Shown here piece by piece: positions 1-9,206 of a stretch of 64,000 nucleotides of DNA. The position numbers and the translations under genes are program-made. The stretch spans positions 1-64,000 of the forward strand of contig NZ_JAHHIU010000004.1 in NCBI RefSeq assembly GCF_024539815.1, read 5' to 3'. The notes under the pieces are model-generated. The model was not told the origin of the DNA. It worked only from the letters and a program-made list of their open reading frames with translations, and made no database searches. Each line of letters starts with the position of its first letter. Within the stretch, counting starts at the first letter, position 1. The stretch is from Streptomyces hayashii. GTDB taxonomy: Bacteria; Actinomycetota; Actinomycetes; Streptomycetales; Streptomycetaceae.

Positions 1-49
1 CGTCCCGGACGCACGGCCCCGGCCGTACTGGCCCCACCCGTGCTGGGTC

Positions 50-1117
50 TCACTCGTACTCGGTGCCGCCCTTGCGGGTCAGATACGCCCCGCTGACCGC
101 CTTGGCGATCGCCCTGCCCCCGGTCACGGGGCTGTGCCGCTCGGTGGCCGGCCGGATCACCACGCCCTCGCGCAGGTGCAGCCCGCGTCCCGACACCGTC
201 TCCCGGCCGGTCGCGATCCGCAGGATCCGCTCGCTGTCGTACGGACCCTCGAACAGGCGGGGGACCAGGGGAAGTTCGCCCTCCAGCAGCTGCGCCGCGT
301 CCAGCCAGCGCACCGTGCCGTCGATGTCCGCGCAGACGTCGAACACCGCGTACCCGAGGGTGTCGCGGCGCCCGTCCGCGCCGTACGTCAGATCCTGCAC
401 GCCCGCTCCGTAGACCTCCGCGAACACGCCGACCCGCCGGGCGCCGAGCCGGCCGGCGAGGCGCGCCGCCGCCTCGGGGACGCCGTGGCCGCGCACGGCC
501 CTCCAGTACAGGTTGCCCGGATTCTCCGTCAGGGCGAGGGACTTCGCGCCGAAGCCCTTCGAGGAGACGTGCACCCGCTGCGTGTCGGCCACGTAGGTGA
601 GCAGGCAGGCCGAGCCGTGCAGCTTCTCGGTCACGACGACGGGCTCGCCGGCCTCGAAGATGCCGGGGTAGCGCTGGATGTTCTCGATGTCGACCCAGGG
701 CAGCAGATCCGGCGCGGCCTCGACGTCGCCGTTCATGGTCGGCGGGATCGGAGGCACCCACTTGACGATGCCCAGCCGTTCCGCGAAGTCGACGCCCTCC
801 GCCGCCGCCCGTACCAGGTCGACACCGGCCAGCGCCTCGGGCCGGCACACGATCCCCTGCGACAGCTCGCCCCGCAGCCGCACCGCCTTGACCCGGTCCG
901 ACGCGCTGCCCGCCAGCCGCCCGGTGAGCCCGAGCTCCTCGACCAGCGCGGCGGGGAGCACCGACTGCTCGGGGATGTACAGGGCCGCCTCGCCGGTTCG
1001 GTAGGCGCCCTTGGCGACCACGGCCCGGTACAGCCCGACCTGGGCCAGTTCCAGGGCGTCGGCGTTGGGGTGCTCGTGGACGGTCAGCACTTCGGCGGTG
1101 ACGCGCAGCGTCGACAT
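50..1117 (-). CDS. RNA ligase, DRB0094 (Rnl5-like) family
   Basis: This 355-residue protein looks like an ATP-dependent RNA ligase that would join RNA 3'-OH to 5'-phosphate ends through a lysyl-AMP intermediate. The nucleotidyltransferase motif I reads EKLHGS, with K165 as the probable adenylated lysine (KxHG form rather than KxDG). Motif IV is EGVVIRP near residue 320, and a motif V-like AIAKAV lies close to the C terminus. Residues 1-120 precede the catalytic domain, as in the Deinococcus DRB0094 ligase, which has an N-terminal OB-like module. No RNA-repair partner (RtcA, Pnkp, Hen1 or a tRNA nuclease) lies next to it, so its substrate cannot be inferred. The ATG start at 1117 leaves a 263-base gap upstream with no other gene. 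Confidence 0.8.
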   Translation of the reverse strand: MSTLRVTAEVLTVHEHPNADALELAQVGLYRAVVAKGAYRTGEAALYIPEQSVLPAALVEELGLTGRLAGSASDRVKAVRLRGELSQGIVCRPEALAGVDLVRAAAEGVDFAERLGIVKWVPPIPPTMNGDVEAAPDLLPWVDIENIQRYPGIFEAGEPVVVTEKLHGSACLLTYVADTQRVHVSSKGFGAKSLALTENPGNLYWRAVRGHGVPEAAARLAGRLGARRVGVFAEVYGAGVQDLTYGADGRRDTLGYAVFDVCADIDGTVRWLDAAQLLEGELPLVPRLFEGPYDSERILRIATGRETVSGRGLHLREGVVIRPATERHSPVTGGRAIAKAVSGAYLTRKGGTEYE

Positions 1118-1380
1118 CAGGGGCTCCTCAGGGACTCGATGGGTCCTCGGCCGGTTTCATCGGCCCCTACTGTCCCCGCGGGAAACCGGTGGAGCGACCG
1201 GATTAGCGGCTGCTAGCGTCAGAGGGGCATCCGTTGCCGAAGTCCGGTGCCCAAGTCCGTTGCGTCCCCGGCCACTTCATCCGCTGCTCGGCCTCCCGGC
1301 CCGGAGCGCCCGATCCCCCGACTCGCGTGGCACGCCGATGCGATCCGCGTCCCCGGCTCCTGCCCTGGGCCCATCCGTGC

Positions 1381-2091
1381 TCACCCGCGCCGGACCGTCG
1401 CCTGTGACACCAACTCGGCGTTCGACAGCGCCTGTCGTCCGTCCGGCAGGCACAGCGTGTCCTCCAGGCCGATCCGGGTGGCCAGTCCGAGGCGTTGCGC
1501 CAGCCGCAGCACCGGCCACGCGCCGCCGTCCTCGCCGTGCAGCAGCACGGGCCGGCCGAACGCGGCGCCCAGTTCGGCCAGGAGAGCGTGCGCGGTCGTC
1601 ACGGCCGTCCGCCCGTCGGTGTCGGTCACCTCCGCGAGGACCCGCAGCACCCTCGGGCCGAGCGGCGAGGCCGCGAACCGTGCCGCTGCGTCCGTCCCCG
1701 ACCAGATGCCCGCCTCCACGCCGACACCCCGCTCCATCAGGGCGGCCGCCAGTTCCTCCGCGCCCGGCTCGTGCCAGTTGACCGAGGCGTGGTCGGGCAG
1801 CGCCGTCCAGCCGCGCACCCGGGCGAGCCGCAGCGCGGGGTCCGGCTCCGCCCAGGCGCCCGTGGTGACGCCGACCGGCACCGACACGCGTGCCCGTATC
1901 GCGTCGAGGGCCGCCGCGACGACGCGCGGCGAGACCGAGTCCCGTCCGCACGGCGTTCTCGGGTGGACATGGACGTCGTCAGCCCCCGCGGCGACGGCCT
2001 CCGCCGCGGACTCCGCCAGCGCCTCGGGCGTCAGCGGCACGACCGCGCCGTCCGCCGCTCCCCGCGTTCCGTTGAGACAGACCTGCACCAT
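1381..2091 (-). CDS. 3-keto-5-aminohexanoate cleavage (BKACE, DUF849) family protein
   Basis: The 236-residue product belongs to the beta-keto acid cleavage enzyme family, which condenses a beta-keto acid with acetyl-CoA and yields acetoacetate plus a new CoA ester. The zinc-binding signature HVHPR is at residues 41-45, and a later LLHGEDGG segment fits the family active-site Glu. It is shorter than the usual 270-310 residues and lacks some N-terminal length, as do other compact actinobacterial members. The ATG at 2091 was chosen because the frame upstream is arginine-rich and not protein-like. Its neighbours do not suggest a pathway, so the substrate is unknown. Confidence 0.78.
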   Translation of the reverse strand: MVQVCLNGTRGAADGAVVPLTPEALAESAAEAVAAGADDVHVHPRTPCGRDSVSPRVVAAALDAIRARVSVPVGVTTGAWAEPDPALRLARVRGWTALPDHASVNWHEPGAEELAAALMERGVGVEAGIWSGTDAAARFAASPLGPRVLRVLAEVTDTDGRTAVTTAHALLAELGAAFGRPVLLHGEDGGAWPVLRLAQRLGLATRIGLEDTLCLPDGRQALSNAELVSQATVRRG

Positions 2092-2256
2092 GTCCCGATG
2101 GTGACATCGGCCACCGACAACGCACCGGGCGGCCGTCGGCGGCCCGCCGGTCCGGCGGAAGAGGCCGCAACGGGCGGAACCGGGGGAGCGCGCGGAAGAG
2201 GGGGTGCGCCATCCCCTGCGCACCACCCCGCCGTGCTCTGCGTCCGCGCCGTACTC

Positions 2257-2859
2257 TCAGGCCGACATCAGCAGTCGCCCACGCCTGGCGTACGCCAGGG
2301 CCTCGGGGGTCAGGACCGGGCGCGGCACGAGGATCCCGCAGTCGGCGCAGACCGGGCCCGCCGAGGGCTCGTGGTCCAGTTCGTACTTCCAGGGCAGCTC
2401 CTCGCCGCCGCACACCGGGCAGACGGCGCCCGGTGCGCGCTCCAGCGCGGCGATCAGCCTGCGCAGCACCTCGGCCAGCGGCTCACGTGGGTGGACCCGC
2501 GGATCGTCGCACCAGGCGACGCCGAAACCGCCCCAGGTCAGCCGGTGCCAGTCGTCCACGGTGCCGGGCCTGCGCAGTCCGTCGTGCTTCTCCTTCCTGC
2601 GGCGCTCGGCGAACTCGACCTCGTAGGCCAGCCATACGGCGCGTGCCTCCTCCAGCTCGTCCAACGCGGCCACGAGCCGCGCCGGGTCGGGGGAGCGGTC
2701 CTCCGGGCCGAACCCGGCCCGGGAGCACAGGTGGTCCCAGGTCGCCCTGTGTCCGTAGGGGGCGAACCTCTCAAGGCACTTGCGCAGCGAATACCGCCGC
2801 AGCGCCAGATCGCAACGCGGGTCTCGCACCTGTCTCGCCAGACTCCGGAAACCGGCCAT
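2257..2859 (-). CDS. conserved hypothetical protein with C-terminal zinc ribbon
   Basis: I do not recognise a function for this 200-residue soluble protein. Residues 1-140 are charged and probably helical, with an Arg/Lys/Glu-rich stretch (AERRRKEKH) near 85-92. The C-terminal part carries two CxxC pairs, C147/C150 (CPVC) and C171/C174 (CADC), typical of a zinc ribbon. No signal peptide or membrane segment is visible. Good codon bias and a clean ATG support a real gene. It runs in the same direction as the BKACE gene, 165 bases upstream of it, so it may be a separate transcript. Confidence 0.65.
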   Translation of the reverse strand: MAGFRSLARQVRDPRCDLALRRYSLRKCLERFAPYGHRATWDHLCSRAGFGPEDRSPDPARLVAALDELEEARAVWLAYEVEFAERRRKEKHDGLRRPGTVDDWHRLTWGGFGVAWCDDPRVHPREPLAEVLRRLIAALERAPGAVCPVCGGEELPWKYELDHEPSAGPVCADCGILVPRPVLTPEALAYARRGRLLMSA

Positions 2860-3023
2860 CGCCTTGCACCTCCGTCACATCTGCACCTGTACTTCGGTCA
2901 CTTCGGCGTCGTCGTACGGACGTCGTCGAATAGACGTATCGACATGCGATTCGGCTCCCTCCGATCTCCGATGACCTCCACAAGTCGAAAACTTGACGCA
3001 TGTTCATCTTCAAATCCGGGTGC

Positions 3024-3034
3024 TACCGGCGGTA
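3024..3034. promoter_or_regulatory. inverted repeat TACCGgCGGTA upstream of acylase gene
   Basis: A perfect 5-bp inverted repeat around a single G lies 35 bases before the penicillin-acylase gene, just upstream of its AGGAGC ribosome-binding site (3058-3063). It could be a repressor operator for this gene. That is inferred only from symmetry and position. Confidence 0.3.
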
Positions 3035-3068
3035 ACCTTCCGGCCACCCCCATCGCTAGGAGCAGCCG

Positions 3069-5855
3069 ATGCCACGGCGAACCCCACGCAACACTCTCGA
3101 CAGACTGAGAACTCCCGGCAGGTTCCCCGGGTTCCTGAAGACAGCGTCCGTATGCGCGCTGATCGCAGGTCTTTTGTCGCCGATCACCCAAGTCGCGGCC
3201 GCCGCCCAGGCCACGGCCTCGAACGACTACTGCGGCGGACAGTGTTCCGACATCCTGCCGCCGGGCGAGAACGGCAACGCCACTCTCGCCCAGGTCCTGC
3301 TCAACCAGGCCTTCGGGACCCAGCCCGACCACGCCGAGGACCAGCTCGGCCCCTACGCGAACCTCGCCAAGGGCTACCCCACGCTCACCAACGCGACGAT
3401 CAACACCTTCTTCAACGACGCCTCCTTCGGCGTCCCTTCCGATCAGGTCGCCTCCACCCTGAGCCCCGCGGGCCGCAGTGACGTGACGATCGTCCGCGAC
3501 AAGAAGACGGGCGTTCCGCACATCACCGGCACCACCCGGTACGGCACCGAGTTCGGCGCCGGGTACGCCGCCGCCCAGGACCGGCTCTGGCTCATGGACG
3601 TCTTCCGTCATGTCGGCCGCGGCCAGCTCACGGCCTTCGCGGGCGGCGCTCCCTCCAACCAGGGTCTGGAACAGCAGTTCTGGCGCAACGCTCCGTACAC
3701 CGAGGCAGACCTCCAGGCCCAGATCGACAACGCCGTCGCGACCAACGGCGCGCGCGGCCAGCAGGCCCTCGCCGACGCGGGCGCCTACCTGGCCGGTATC
3801 AACGCCTACATCGACGCCTCCGACAGCGGCCGCTACTTCCCCGGTGAATACGTCCTCACCGGCCACAAGGACTCAATCACCAACGCCGGCACCATCGACC
3901 ACTTCAAGATCACCGACCTGGTGGCGCTGGCCTCGGTCATCGGCGCGCTCTTCGGTTCCGGCGGCGGCGGCGAGGTCAACAACGCCGTGTCGCTGCTCGC
4001 CGCCCAGGAGAAGTACGGTGCGGAGCAGGGCACCCAGGTCTGGGAGGCGTTCCGCGAGCGCAACGACCCCGAGGCCGCCCTCACCGTCCACAACGGGGAG
4101 AGCTTCCCGTACGCCGCCAAGCCCGCGAACCCGCAGGGCGAGGCGCTGCCCGACGACGGCTCGGTGACCACCCAGCCGCTGGTCTACGACGCCACCGGCG
4201 CCGGCGGCGACCAGAGCGCCTCCGCCACCGCGGCGGCGGCCACCGCGTCCGCCCTCAGCTCGGCCCGGCGCGGCATGTCCAACGCGCTCGTGGTGAGCGG
4301 CAGGTCGACCGCCAGCGGCCACCCGATCGCCGTCTTCGGCCCCCAGACCGGCTACTTCGCCCCCCAGTTGCTCATGCTCCAGGAGATCCAGGGCCCGGGC
4401 ATCAGCGCCCGCGGCGCCTCCTTCGCGGGCCTGAGCATGTACGTCGAACTCGGCCGCGGCCAGGACTACGCGTGGAGCGCCACGACCTCCGGCCAGGACA
4501 TCATCGACTCCTACGCGGTCGAGCTGTGCCAGGACGACTACCACTACCTGTACCACGGCGCCTGCACGGCCATGGACGTCGTCGAGCAGAAGAACTCCTG
4601 GAAGCCGACCACCGCCGACGGGACGGCCGCCGGCTCCTACACCATGCGCGTCTACCGCACCAAGTACGGCCCCGTGCAGTACCGGGCGACCGTCGGCGGC
4701 AAGAAGGTCGCCTACACCACCCTGCGCTCGTCGTTCATGCACGAGGCCGACTCGATCATCGGCTTCCAGATGCTGAACGACCCGGACTACGTCAAGAGCC
4801 CGCAGACCTTCCAGAGCGCGGCGCAGCACATCAACTACACCTTCAACTGGTTCTACGCCGACTCCTCCCACACCGCCTACTACAACAGCGGTGACAACCC
4901 GGTGCGCGCGAGCGGCGTCGACGCCGAGTTCCCGGTCTGGGCGCAGGCGGCGTACGAGTGGAAGGACTGGGTCCCGGCCACCAACACGGCCGCGTACACG
5001 CCCGCTTCGGCGCACCCCAACTCCGTCGACCAGGACTACTACATCTCCTGGAACAACAAGCAGGCCAAGGACTACGCCACGGCCTCCTGGGGCGACGGGT
5101 CGGTGCACCGCGGCAACCTGCTGGAGGACCGGGTGAAGAAGCTGGTCGCGGCCGGCGGCGTCACCCGCGCCTCCCTGACCAAGGCGATGGCCGAGGCGGC
5201 GCTCGTCGACCTGCGGGCCGAGGACGTCCTGCCCGACCTGCTCAAGGTGATCAACAGCTCTGCGGTCACCGACTCCACGGCCGCGGCCGCGGTGACCAAG
5301 CTCCAGGCCTGGCTGACGGCGGGCGGCAAACGCACGGAGACCACGGCCGGTTCGAAGACGTACGCCGACGCCGACGCGATCCGCATCCTGGACGCCTGGT
5401 GGCCGCTGCTGGTGAAGGCGGAGTTCGAACCCGGCCTCGGCTCCGACCTGTACAGCGCGTTCACGGCCAACCTGCCCGTGGACGAGGCCCCGTCGGCCGC
5501 CCACGGCCCGACCGGAGCGCATGCCGGCAGCTCCTTCCAGTACGGCTGGTGGAGCTATGTCGACAAGGACGTCCGAGCGGTGCTCGGCGAGTCGGTGCAG
5601 GGCGGGCTGACGCAGAAGTTCTGCGGCGGCGGCACCCTCGGCGGCTGCCGTGACTCCCTGATCAGCACCCTGAAGACGGCGGCCGGCAAGACCGCGGCCC
5701 AGGTCTACCCCGGCGACACCCTGTGCGCGGCGGGCAACCAGTGGTGCGCCGACTCGATCGTCCAGCGCACGCTGGGCGGCATCAAGCACGGCAACATCAG
5801 CTGGCAGAACCGCCCCACCTTCCAGCAGGTGGTGGAGTTCACCTCGCACCGGTAG
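3069..5855 (+). CDS. secreted penicillin acylase-family (Ntn) hydrolase
   Basis: This 928-residue protein is an N-terminal-nucleophile amidohydrolase of the penicillin/acyl-homoserine-lactone acylase family, which cleaves amide-linked acyl chains. A long basic n-region followed by a hydrophobic stretch (about residues 22-45) and AAAAQA forms a signal peptide, so it acts outside the cell. The alpha chain is about residues 50-403. The autocatalytic cleavage site reads GM|SNALVVSG, making S404 the new N-terminal nucleophile of the beta chain. A Gly/Ala-rich linker around 375-402 is the probable spacer peptide. A pair of C-terminal cysteine-rich patches could form disulfides. It stands alone with no downstream partner. 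Antibiotic, signal or lipoamide substrates are all possible. Length is usual for the larger actinobacterial members. Confidence 0.85.
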   Translation: MPRRTPRNTLDRLRTPGRFPGFLKTASVCALIAGLLSPITQVAAAAQATASNDYCGGQCSDILPPGENGNATLAQVLLNQAFGTQPDHAEDQLGPYANLAKGYPTLTNATINTFFNDASFGVPSDQVASTLSPAGRSDVTIVRDKKTGVPHITGTTRYGTEFGAGYAAAQDRLWLMDVFRHVGRGQLTAFAGGAPSNQGLEQQFWRNAPYTEADLQAQIDNAVATNGARGQQALADAGAYLAGINAYIDASDSGRYFPGEYVLTGHKDSITNAGTIDHFKITDLVALASVIGALFGSGGGGEVNNAVSLLAAQEKYGAEQGTQVWEAFRERNDPEAALTVHNGESFPYAAKPANPQGEALPDDGSVTTQPLVYDATGAGGDQSASATAAAATASALSSARRGMSNALVVSGRSTASGHPIAVFGPQTGYFAPQLLMLQEIQGPGISARGASFAGLSMYVELGRGQDYAWSATTSGQDIIDSYAVELCQDDYHYLYHGACTAMDVVEQKNSWKPTTADGTAAGSYTMRVYRTKYGPVQYRATVGGKKVAYTTLRSSFMHEADSIIGFQMLNDPDYVKSPQTFQSAAQHINYTFNWFYADSSHTAYYNSGDNPVRASGVDAEFPVWAQAAYEWKDWVPATNTAAYTPASAHPNSVDQDYYISWNNKQAKDYATASWGDGSVHRGNLLEDRVKKLVAAGGVTRASLTKAMAEAALVDLRAEDVLPDLLKVINSSAVTDSTAAAAVTKLQAWLTAGGKRTETTAGSKTYADADAIRILDAWWPLLVKAEFEPGLGSDLYSAFTANLPVDEAPSAAHGPTGAHAGSSFQYGWWSYVDKDVRAVLGESVQGGLTQKFCGGGTLGGCRDSLISTLKTAAGKTAAQVYPGDTLCAAGNQWCADSIVQRTLGGIKHGNISWQNRPTFQQVVEFTSHR

Positions 5856-5979
5856 CACCGGGGAGCAGCTCAGTCCCCGCGACGGCGGGCCGGGTCCTCA
5901 CGGACGCGGCCCGCCGTCCGCATGTCCCGCGCGGCCGCCGGACTCGGCGGCGATCCCCGGGTAACCCTTCCACCGCAAC

Positions 5980-5997
5980 ATACCGACTGGTTAGTCT
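5980..5997. promoter_or_regulatory. TetR-type operator before SDR/acyl-CoA ligase/TetR operon
   Basis: The sequence ATACCGACTGGTTAGTCT is an imperfect palindrome 46 bases before the SDR start. Its core (5983-5994) matches 9 of 12 positions of the perfect palindrome CCGACCGGTCGG upstream of the ACAD/kinase operon at 11498-11509. The TetR gene in this operon is the obvious candidate to bind both. This is inferred from sequence only. Confidence 0.55.
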
Positions 5998-6042
5998 GGC
6001 GAGCAGAGCCGATTCGTGCCGCAGTCGCGTCGAAGGAGACCG

Positions 6043-6807
6043 ATGGTGGAAGCCGTGCAGGATGCCGGAGTGGTCGTGACCGGAGCGGGGGGCGGCATCG
6101 GGGCCGCGCTCGCCCGCCGCTTCGCCGCCGAGGGAGCCCGGGTCGTCGTCAACGACCTGGACGCCGGGCGGGCCGAGGCGGTGGCCGCCGAGATCGGCGG
6201 CATCGCGGTGCCCGGCGACGCCTCCACGATCGTCGACCGGGCCCGCGAGGCGCTCGGCGGCGCCGTCGACGTGTACTGCGCCAACGCCGGGGTCGCCTCG
6301 GGCGGCACGGAGGCGGCCGACGAAGCCGTCTGGGCGCTGGCCTGGGACGTCAACGTCATGGCCCACGTCCGCGCGGCCCACGCGCTGCTCCCGCAGTGGC
6401 TGGAGCGCGGCCGCGGCCGGTTCGTCTCGACCGTGTCCGCAGCCGGGCTGCTCACCATGATCGGCGCGGCCCCCTACAGCGTCACCAAGCACGGTGCGTA
6501 CGCCTTCGCCGAATGGCTGTCGCTCACCTACCGCCACCGGGGGATCAAGGTCCACGCGATCTGCCCCCAGGGCGTGCGCACCGACATGCTGGACGCCACC
6601 GGCAGCGCGGGCGACCTGGTGCTCAAGCCGACCGCGATCGAGCCGCAGGACGTCGCGGACGCCCTGTTCAAGGGCATCGCCGAGGACCGCTTCCTGATCC
6701 TCCCGCACCCCGAGGTCGCCGGTTACTACCAGGTGCGGGCCGGGGACCCCGACCGGTGGCTGACCAACATGAACCACCTCCAGCAGAAGTGGGAGACCGC
6801 CGAATGA
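6043..6807 (+). CDS. SDR-family oxidoreductase (LvaD-like role proposed)
   Basis: This is a 254-residue classical short-chain dehydrogenase. The nucleotide-binding TGAGGGIG is at residues 13-20, NAG at 81-83, and the catalytic triad is S132, Y145 and K149 (YSVTK). The ATG at 6043 follows GAAGGAG by a few bases; the upstream in-frame GTG at 6016 lacks a site. Its stop overlaps the next start (ATGA), so it is translationally coupled to the acyl-CoA ligase. In the Pseudomonas levulinate pathway an SDR (LvaD) reduces 4-keto-acyl-CoA to 4-hydroxy-acyl-CoA. The neighbours here (ligase, APH-like kinase, ACAD) make the same role plausible, but SDR specificity cannot be read from sequence. Confidence 0.85.
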   Translation: MVEAVQDAGVVVTGAGGGIGAALARRFAAEGARVVVNDLDAGRAEAVAAEIGGIAVPGDASTIVDRAREALGGAVDVYCANAGVASGGTEAADEAVWALAWDVNVMAHVRAAHALLPQWLERGRGRFVSTVSAAGLLTMIGAAPYSVTKHGAYAFAEWLSLTYRHRGIKVHAICPQGVRTDMLDATGSAGDLVLKPTAIEPQDVADALFKGIAEDRFLILPHPEVAGYYQVRAGDPDRWLTNMNHLQQKWETAE

Positions 6808-8477
6808 CCTCCTCCGCCTCCCGGTACGCGGCCAAGCCCTGGCTGGCCCTCCTCGACGACGCCCAGCGCGCCCCGATCGAGCCCGCCGACTCACCTGTGC
6901 ACGCCTTCCGCAGGTCCGTGGCCGAGGCCCCCGACCGCGCCTGCCTCGCCTACTTCGACGGCCGGCTCAGCTACCGCGAGGTCGACGAGCTCAGCGACTC
7001 CGTCGCCGGACACCTCGCCGCCCGCGGCCTGGCGCCCGGCGACCGGGTCGCCGTCCTGCTGCAGAACTCCCCGCTCTTCGTCCTCGCCCTGCTCGGTGCG
7101 TGGAAGGCCGGCGCGACGGTCGTCCCGGTGAACCCGATGTACAAGTCCGCGGAGGTCGCCCACGTCCTGCGGGACGGCGAGGTGGCGGCGCTGATCTGCT
7201 CCGACCGCGCGTGGGAGGCGTATCTGCGCGAGACGGCCGCCGACTCGCCCGTGCGGATCGCGCTCACCGGCTGCGAGCTGGACTTCCAGACGCGCGGCGA
7301 CACGCGCGTGCTCGCCTTCGAGCGTCTCCCGCAGGCCCCCGACGCCGACGACCTCACCGCAGTCGCCCGCGCCGGCCACAAGGCGCCCGAGGGCCGCGAG
7401 GCGGCCCCCGCCGACATCGCGCTGATCAGCTACACCTCCGGCACGAGCGGAGCTCCCAAGGGCGCCACCAACACCCACGGCAACATCATGCACAACGCCG
7501 AGCGGCAGCGCACCGGCCTGCGCCTGCCCGACGCGCCCGTGTACTACGCGCTCGCGCCCCTGTTCCACATCACCGGCATGGTCTGCCAGCTCGTCGCCTG
7601 TCTCAACAGCGCGGGCACCCTCGTCCTCACGTACCGCTTCGACGCGGGCGTCGTGCTGGAGGCGTTCGCCGAGCACCGCCCGCACTACACGGTGGGGCCG
7701 TCCACCGCGTTCATGGCGCTGGCCGCCCACCCGTCCTGCACCCGGGACCACTTCGCCTCCTTCGCGCACATCTCCTCCGGCGGCGCACCGCTCCCGCCGG
7801 CCCTGGTGGAGAAGTTCCGGGCCGGCTTCGGGCCCTACATCCGCAACGGCTACGGGCTCACCGAGTGCACCGCGCCCTGCGCCTCGGTCCCGCCCCAGCT
7901 GGAGGCGCCGGTCGACCCGGCCTCCGGGACCCTCGCCGTCGGCGTGCCCGGCCCCGACACGGTCGTGCGCATCGTGGACGACCAGGGCGTGGAGGCCCCT
8001 TTCGGGGAGCAGGGCGAGATCGTCGTCCGGGGCCCGCAGGTCGTGCCCGGGTACTGGCGGCGGCCCGAGGCCACGGCCGAGACCTTCCCCGACGGCGAGC
8101 TGCGCACCGGCGACATCGGCTTCATGGACGAGCAGGGCTGGCTGTACGTCGTCGACCGCAAGAAGGACATGATCAACGCGTCCGGGTTCAAGGTGTGGCC
8201 GCGCGAGGTCGAGGACGTGCTGTACACGCATCCGGCGGTGCGCGAGGCGGCCGTCGTCGGGGTGCCGGACGGCTACCGCGGCGAGACCGTCAAGGCCTAC
8301 ATCAGCCTGCGTCCCGGCGCCGACGCGGATGCCGGTACGCTCGCGGCCTACTGCAAGGACAGGCTGGCGGCGTACAAGTATCCGCGTCAGGTGGAGATCC
8401 TGCCCGAGCTGCCCAAGACGGCGAGTGGCAAGATCCTCCGTCGGGAACTGCGTTCCCGCGCACACGACGGCCAGTGA
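6804..8477 (+). CDS. acyl-CoA synthetase (AMP-forming, FadD/LvaE-like)
   Basis: The 557-residue enzyme belongs to the ANL adenylating superfamily and should activate a carboxylic acid to its CoA thioester with ATP. The P-loop-like motif YTSGTSGAPKGA lies near residue 212, the GYGLTE motif follows in the large domain, and the hinge RTGDIGFMDEQGW plus the C-terminal catalytic lysine in PKTASGKILRR close the protein. Length is standard. It overlaps the SDR stop by four bases and is followed 29 bases later by the TetR gene. Context suggests that it loads the substrate of the SDR/kinase/ACAD pathway. A conventional medium- or long-chain fatty acid is the alternative. Confidence 0.88.
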   Translation: MTSSASRYAAKPWLALLDDAQRAPIEPADSPVHAFRRSVAEAPDRACLAYFDGRLSYREVDELSDSVAGHLAARGLAPGDRVAVLLQNSPLFVLALLGAWKAGATVVPVNPMYKSAEVAHVLRDGEVAALICSDRAWEAYLRETAADSPVRIALTGCELDFQTRGDTRVLAFERLPQAPDADDLTAVARAGHKAPEGREAAPADIALISYTSGTSGAPKGATNTHGNIMHNAERQRTGLRLPDAPVYYALAPLFHITGMVCQLVACLNSAGTLVLTYRFDAGVVLEAFAEHRPHYTVGPSTAFMALAAHPSCTRDHFASFAHISSGGAPLPPALVEKFRAGFGPYIRNGYGLTECTAPCASVPPQLEAPVDPASGTLAVGVPGPDTVVRIVDDQGVEAPFGEQGEIVVRGPQVVPGYWRRPEATAETFPDGELRTGDIGFMDEQGWLYVVDRKKDMINASGFKVWPREVEDVLYTHPAVREAAVVGVPDGYRGETVKAYISLRPGADADAGTLAAYCKDRLAAYKYPRQVEILPELPKTASGKILRRELRSRAHDGQ

Positions 8478-8506
8478 CGCATCGAGCAAGAAGGCAGGTG
8501 GCGGCA

Positions 8507-9100
8507 GTGCCCAGGACGACGGACGGCGACGGGACGCCCGTGCCGCAGCGGCTGCTCGCCGCCGCCACCCGGCTCTTCGCCGAGCAGGGCTACGACCGCA
8601 CCTCGGTGCAGGAGATCGTCGAGGCCGCAGGCGTCACCAAGGGGGCGCTGTACCACTACTTCGGCTCCAAGGACGACCTGCTGCACGAGGTCTACGCGCG
8701 CGTGCTGCGCGTCCAGCAGGAGCGGCTCGACGCGTTCGCGGGCGCCGACGAGCCGATCGAGAAGCGGCTGCGGGGCGCGGCCGCGGACGTCGTCGTCACG
8801 ACGATCGAGAACCTCGACGACGCGATGATCTTCTTCCGTTCGATGCACCATCTGAGCCCCGAGAAGAACAAGCAGGTGCGCGCCGAGCGGCGGCGCTACC
8901 ACGAACGCTTCCGCGCGCTGGTCGAGGAGGGCCAGCGGGCCGGCGTCTTCTCCACGGCGACCCCGGCCGACCTGGTCGTGGACTACCACTTCGGGTCCGT
9001 CCACCATCTGTCGACCTGGTACCGCCCGGACGGCCCGATGGGCGCGCAGGAGGTCGCCGACCACCTCGCCGACCTGCTGCTGCGGGCGCTGCGGCCGTAG
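8507..9100 (+). CDS. TetR/AcrR-family transcriptional regulator
   Basis: The 197-residue protein has a TetR N-terminal helix-turn-helix (about residues 12-58; the recognition segment is GVTKGALYHYFGSKDDLL) and a larger helical ligand-binding domain. The GTG at 8507 was chosen because AGGTGG sits at ordinary spacing; another in-frame GTG lies nine bases upstream. It is the last gene of the SDR/ligase operon, so it probably represses its own operon through the site at 5980-5997. It may also repress the convergent ACAD/kinase operon through 11495-11512, with an acyl-CoA as likely effector. A perfect 36-base palindrome terminator follows. Confidence 0.88.
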   Translation: MPRTTDGDGTPVPQRLLAAATRLFAEQGYDRTSVQEIVEAAGVTKGALYHYFGSKDDLLHEVYARVLRVQQERLDAFAGADEPIEKRLRGAAADVVVTTIENLDDAMIFFRSMHHLSPEKNKQVRAERRRYHERFRALVEEGQRAGVFSTATPADLVVDYHFGSVHHLSTWYRPDGPMGAQEVADHLADLLLRALRP

Positions 9101-9151
9101 GCTCCGCGTTCACGAGAGACGCGCACGCGTAGATCGTGCGAGACGCGCACG

Positions 9152-9187
9152 GGTAAGGGGCGGTCGCCATGGCGACCGCCCCTTACC
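9152..9187. terminator. bidirectional terminator between convergent operons
   Basis: A perfect palindrome with 18-base arms (9152-9169 and 9170-9187) lies between the TetR gene and the convergent ACAD gene and can form a strong hairpin from either strand. Two copies of GAGACGCGCACG precede it (about 9116 and 9140). Confidence 0.85.
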
Positions 9188-9206
9188 GGTTCCCCGTGCC
9201 GGGACC

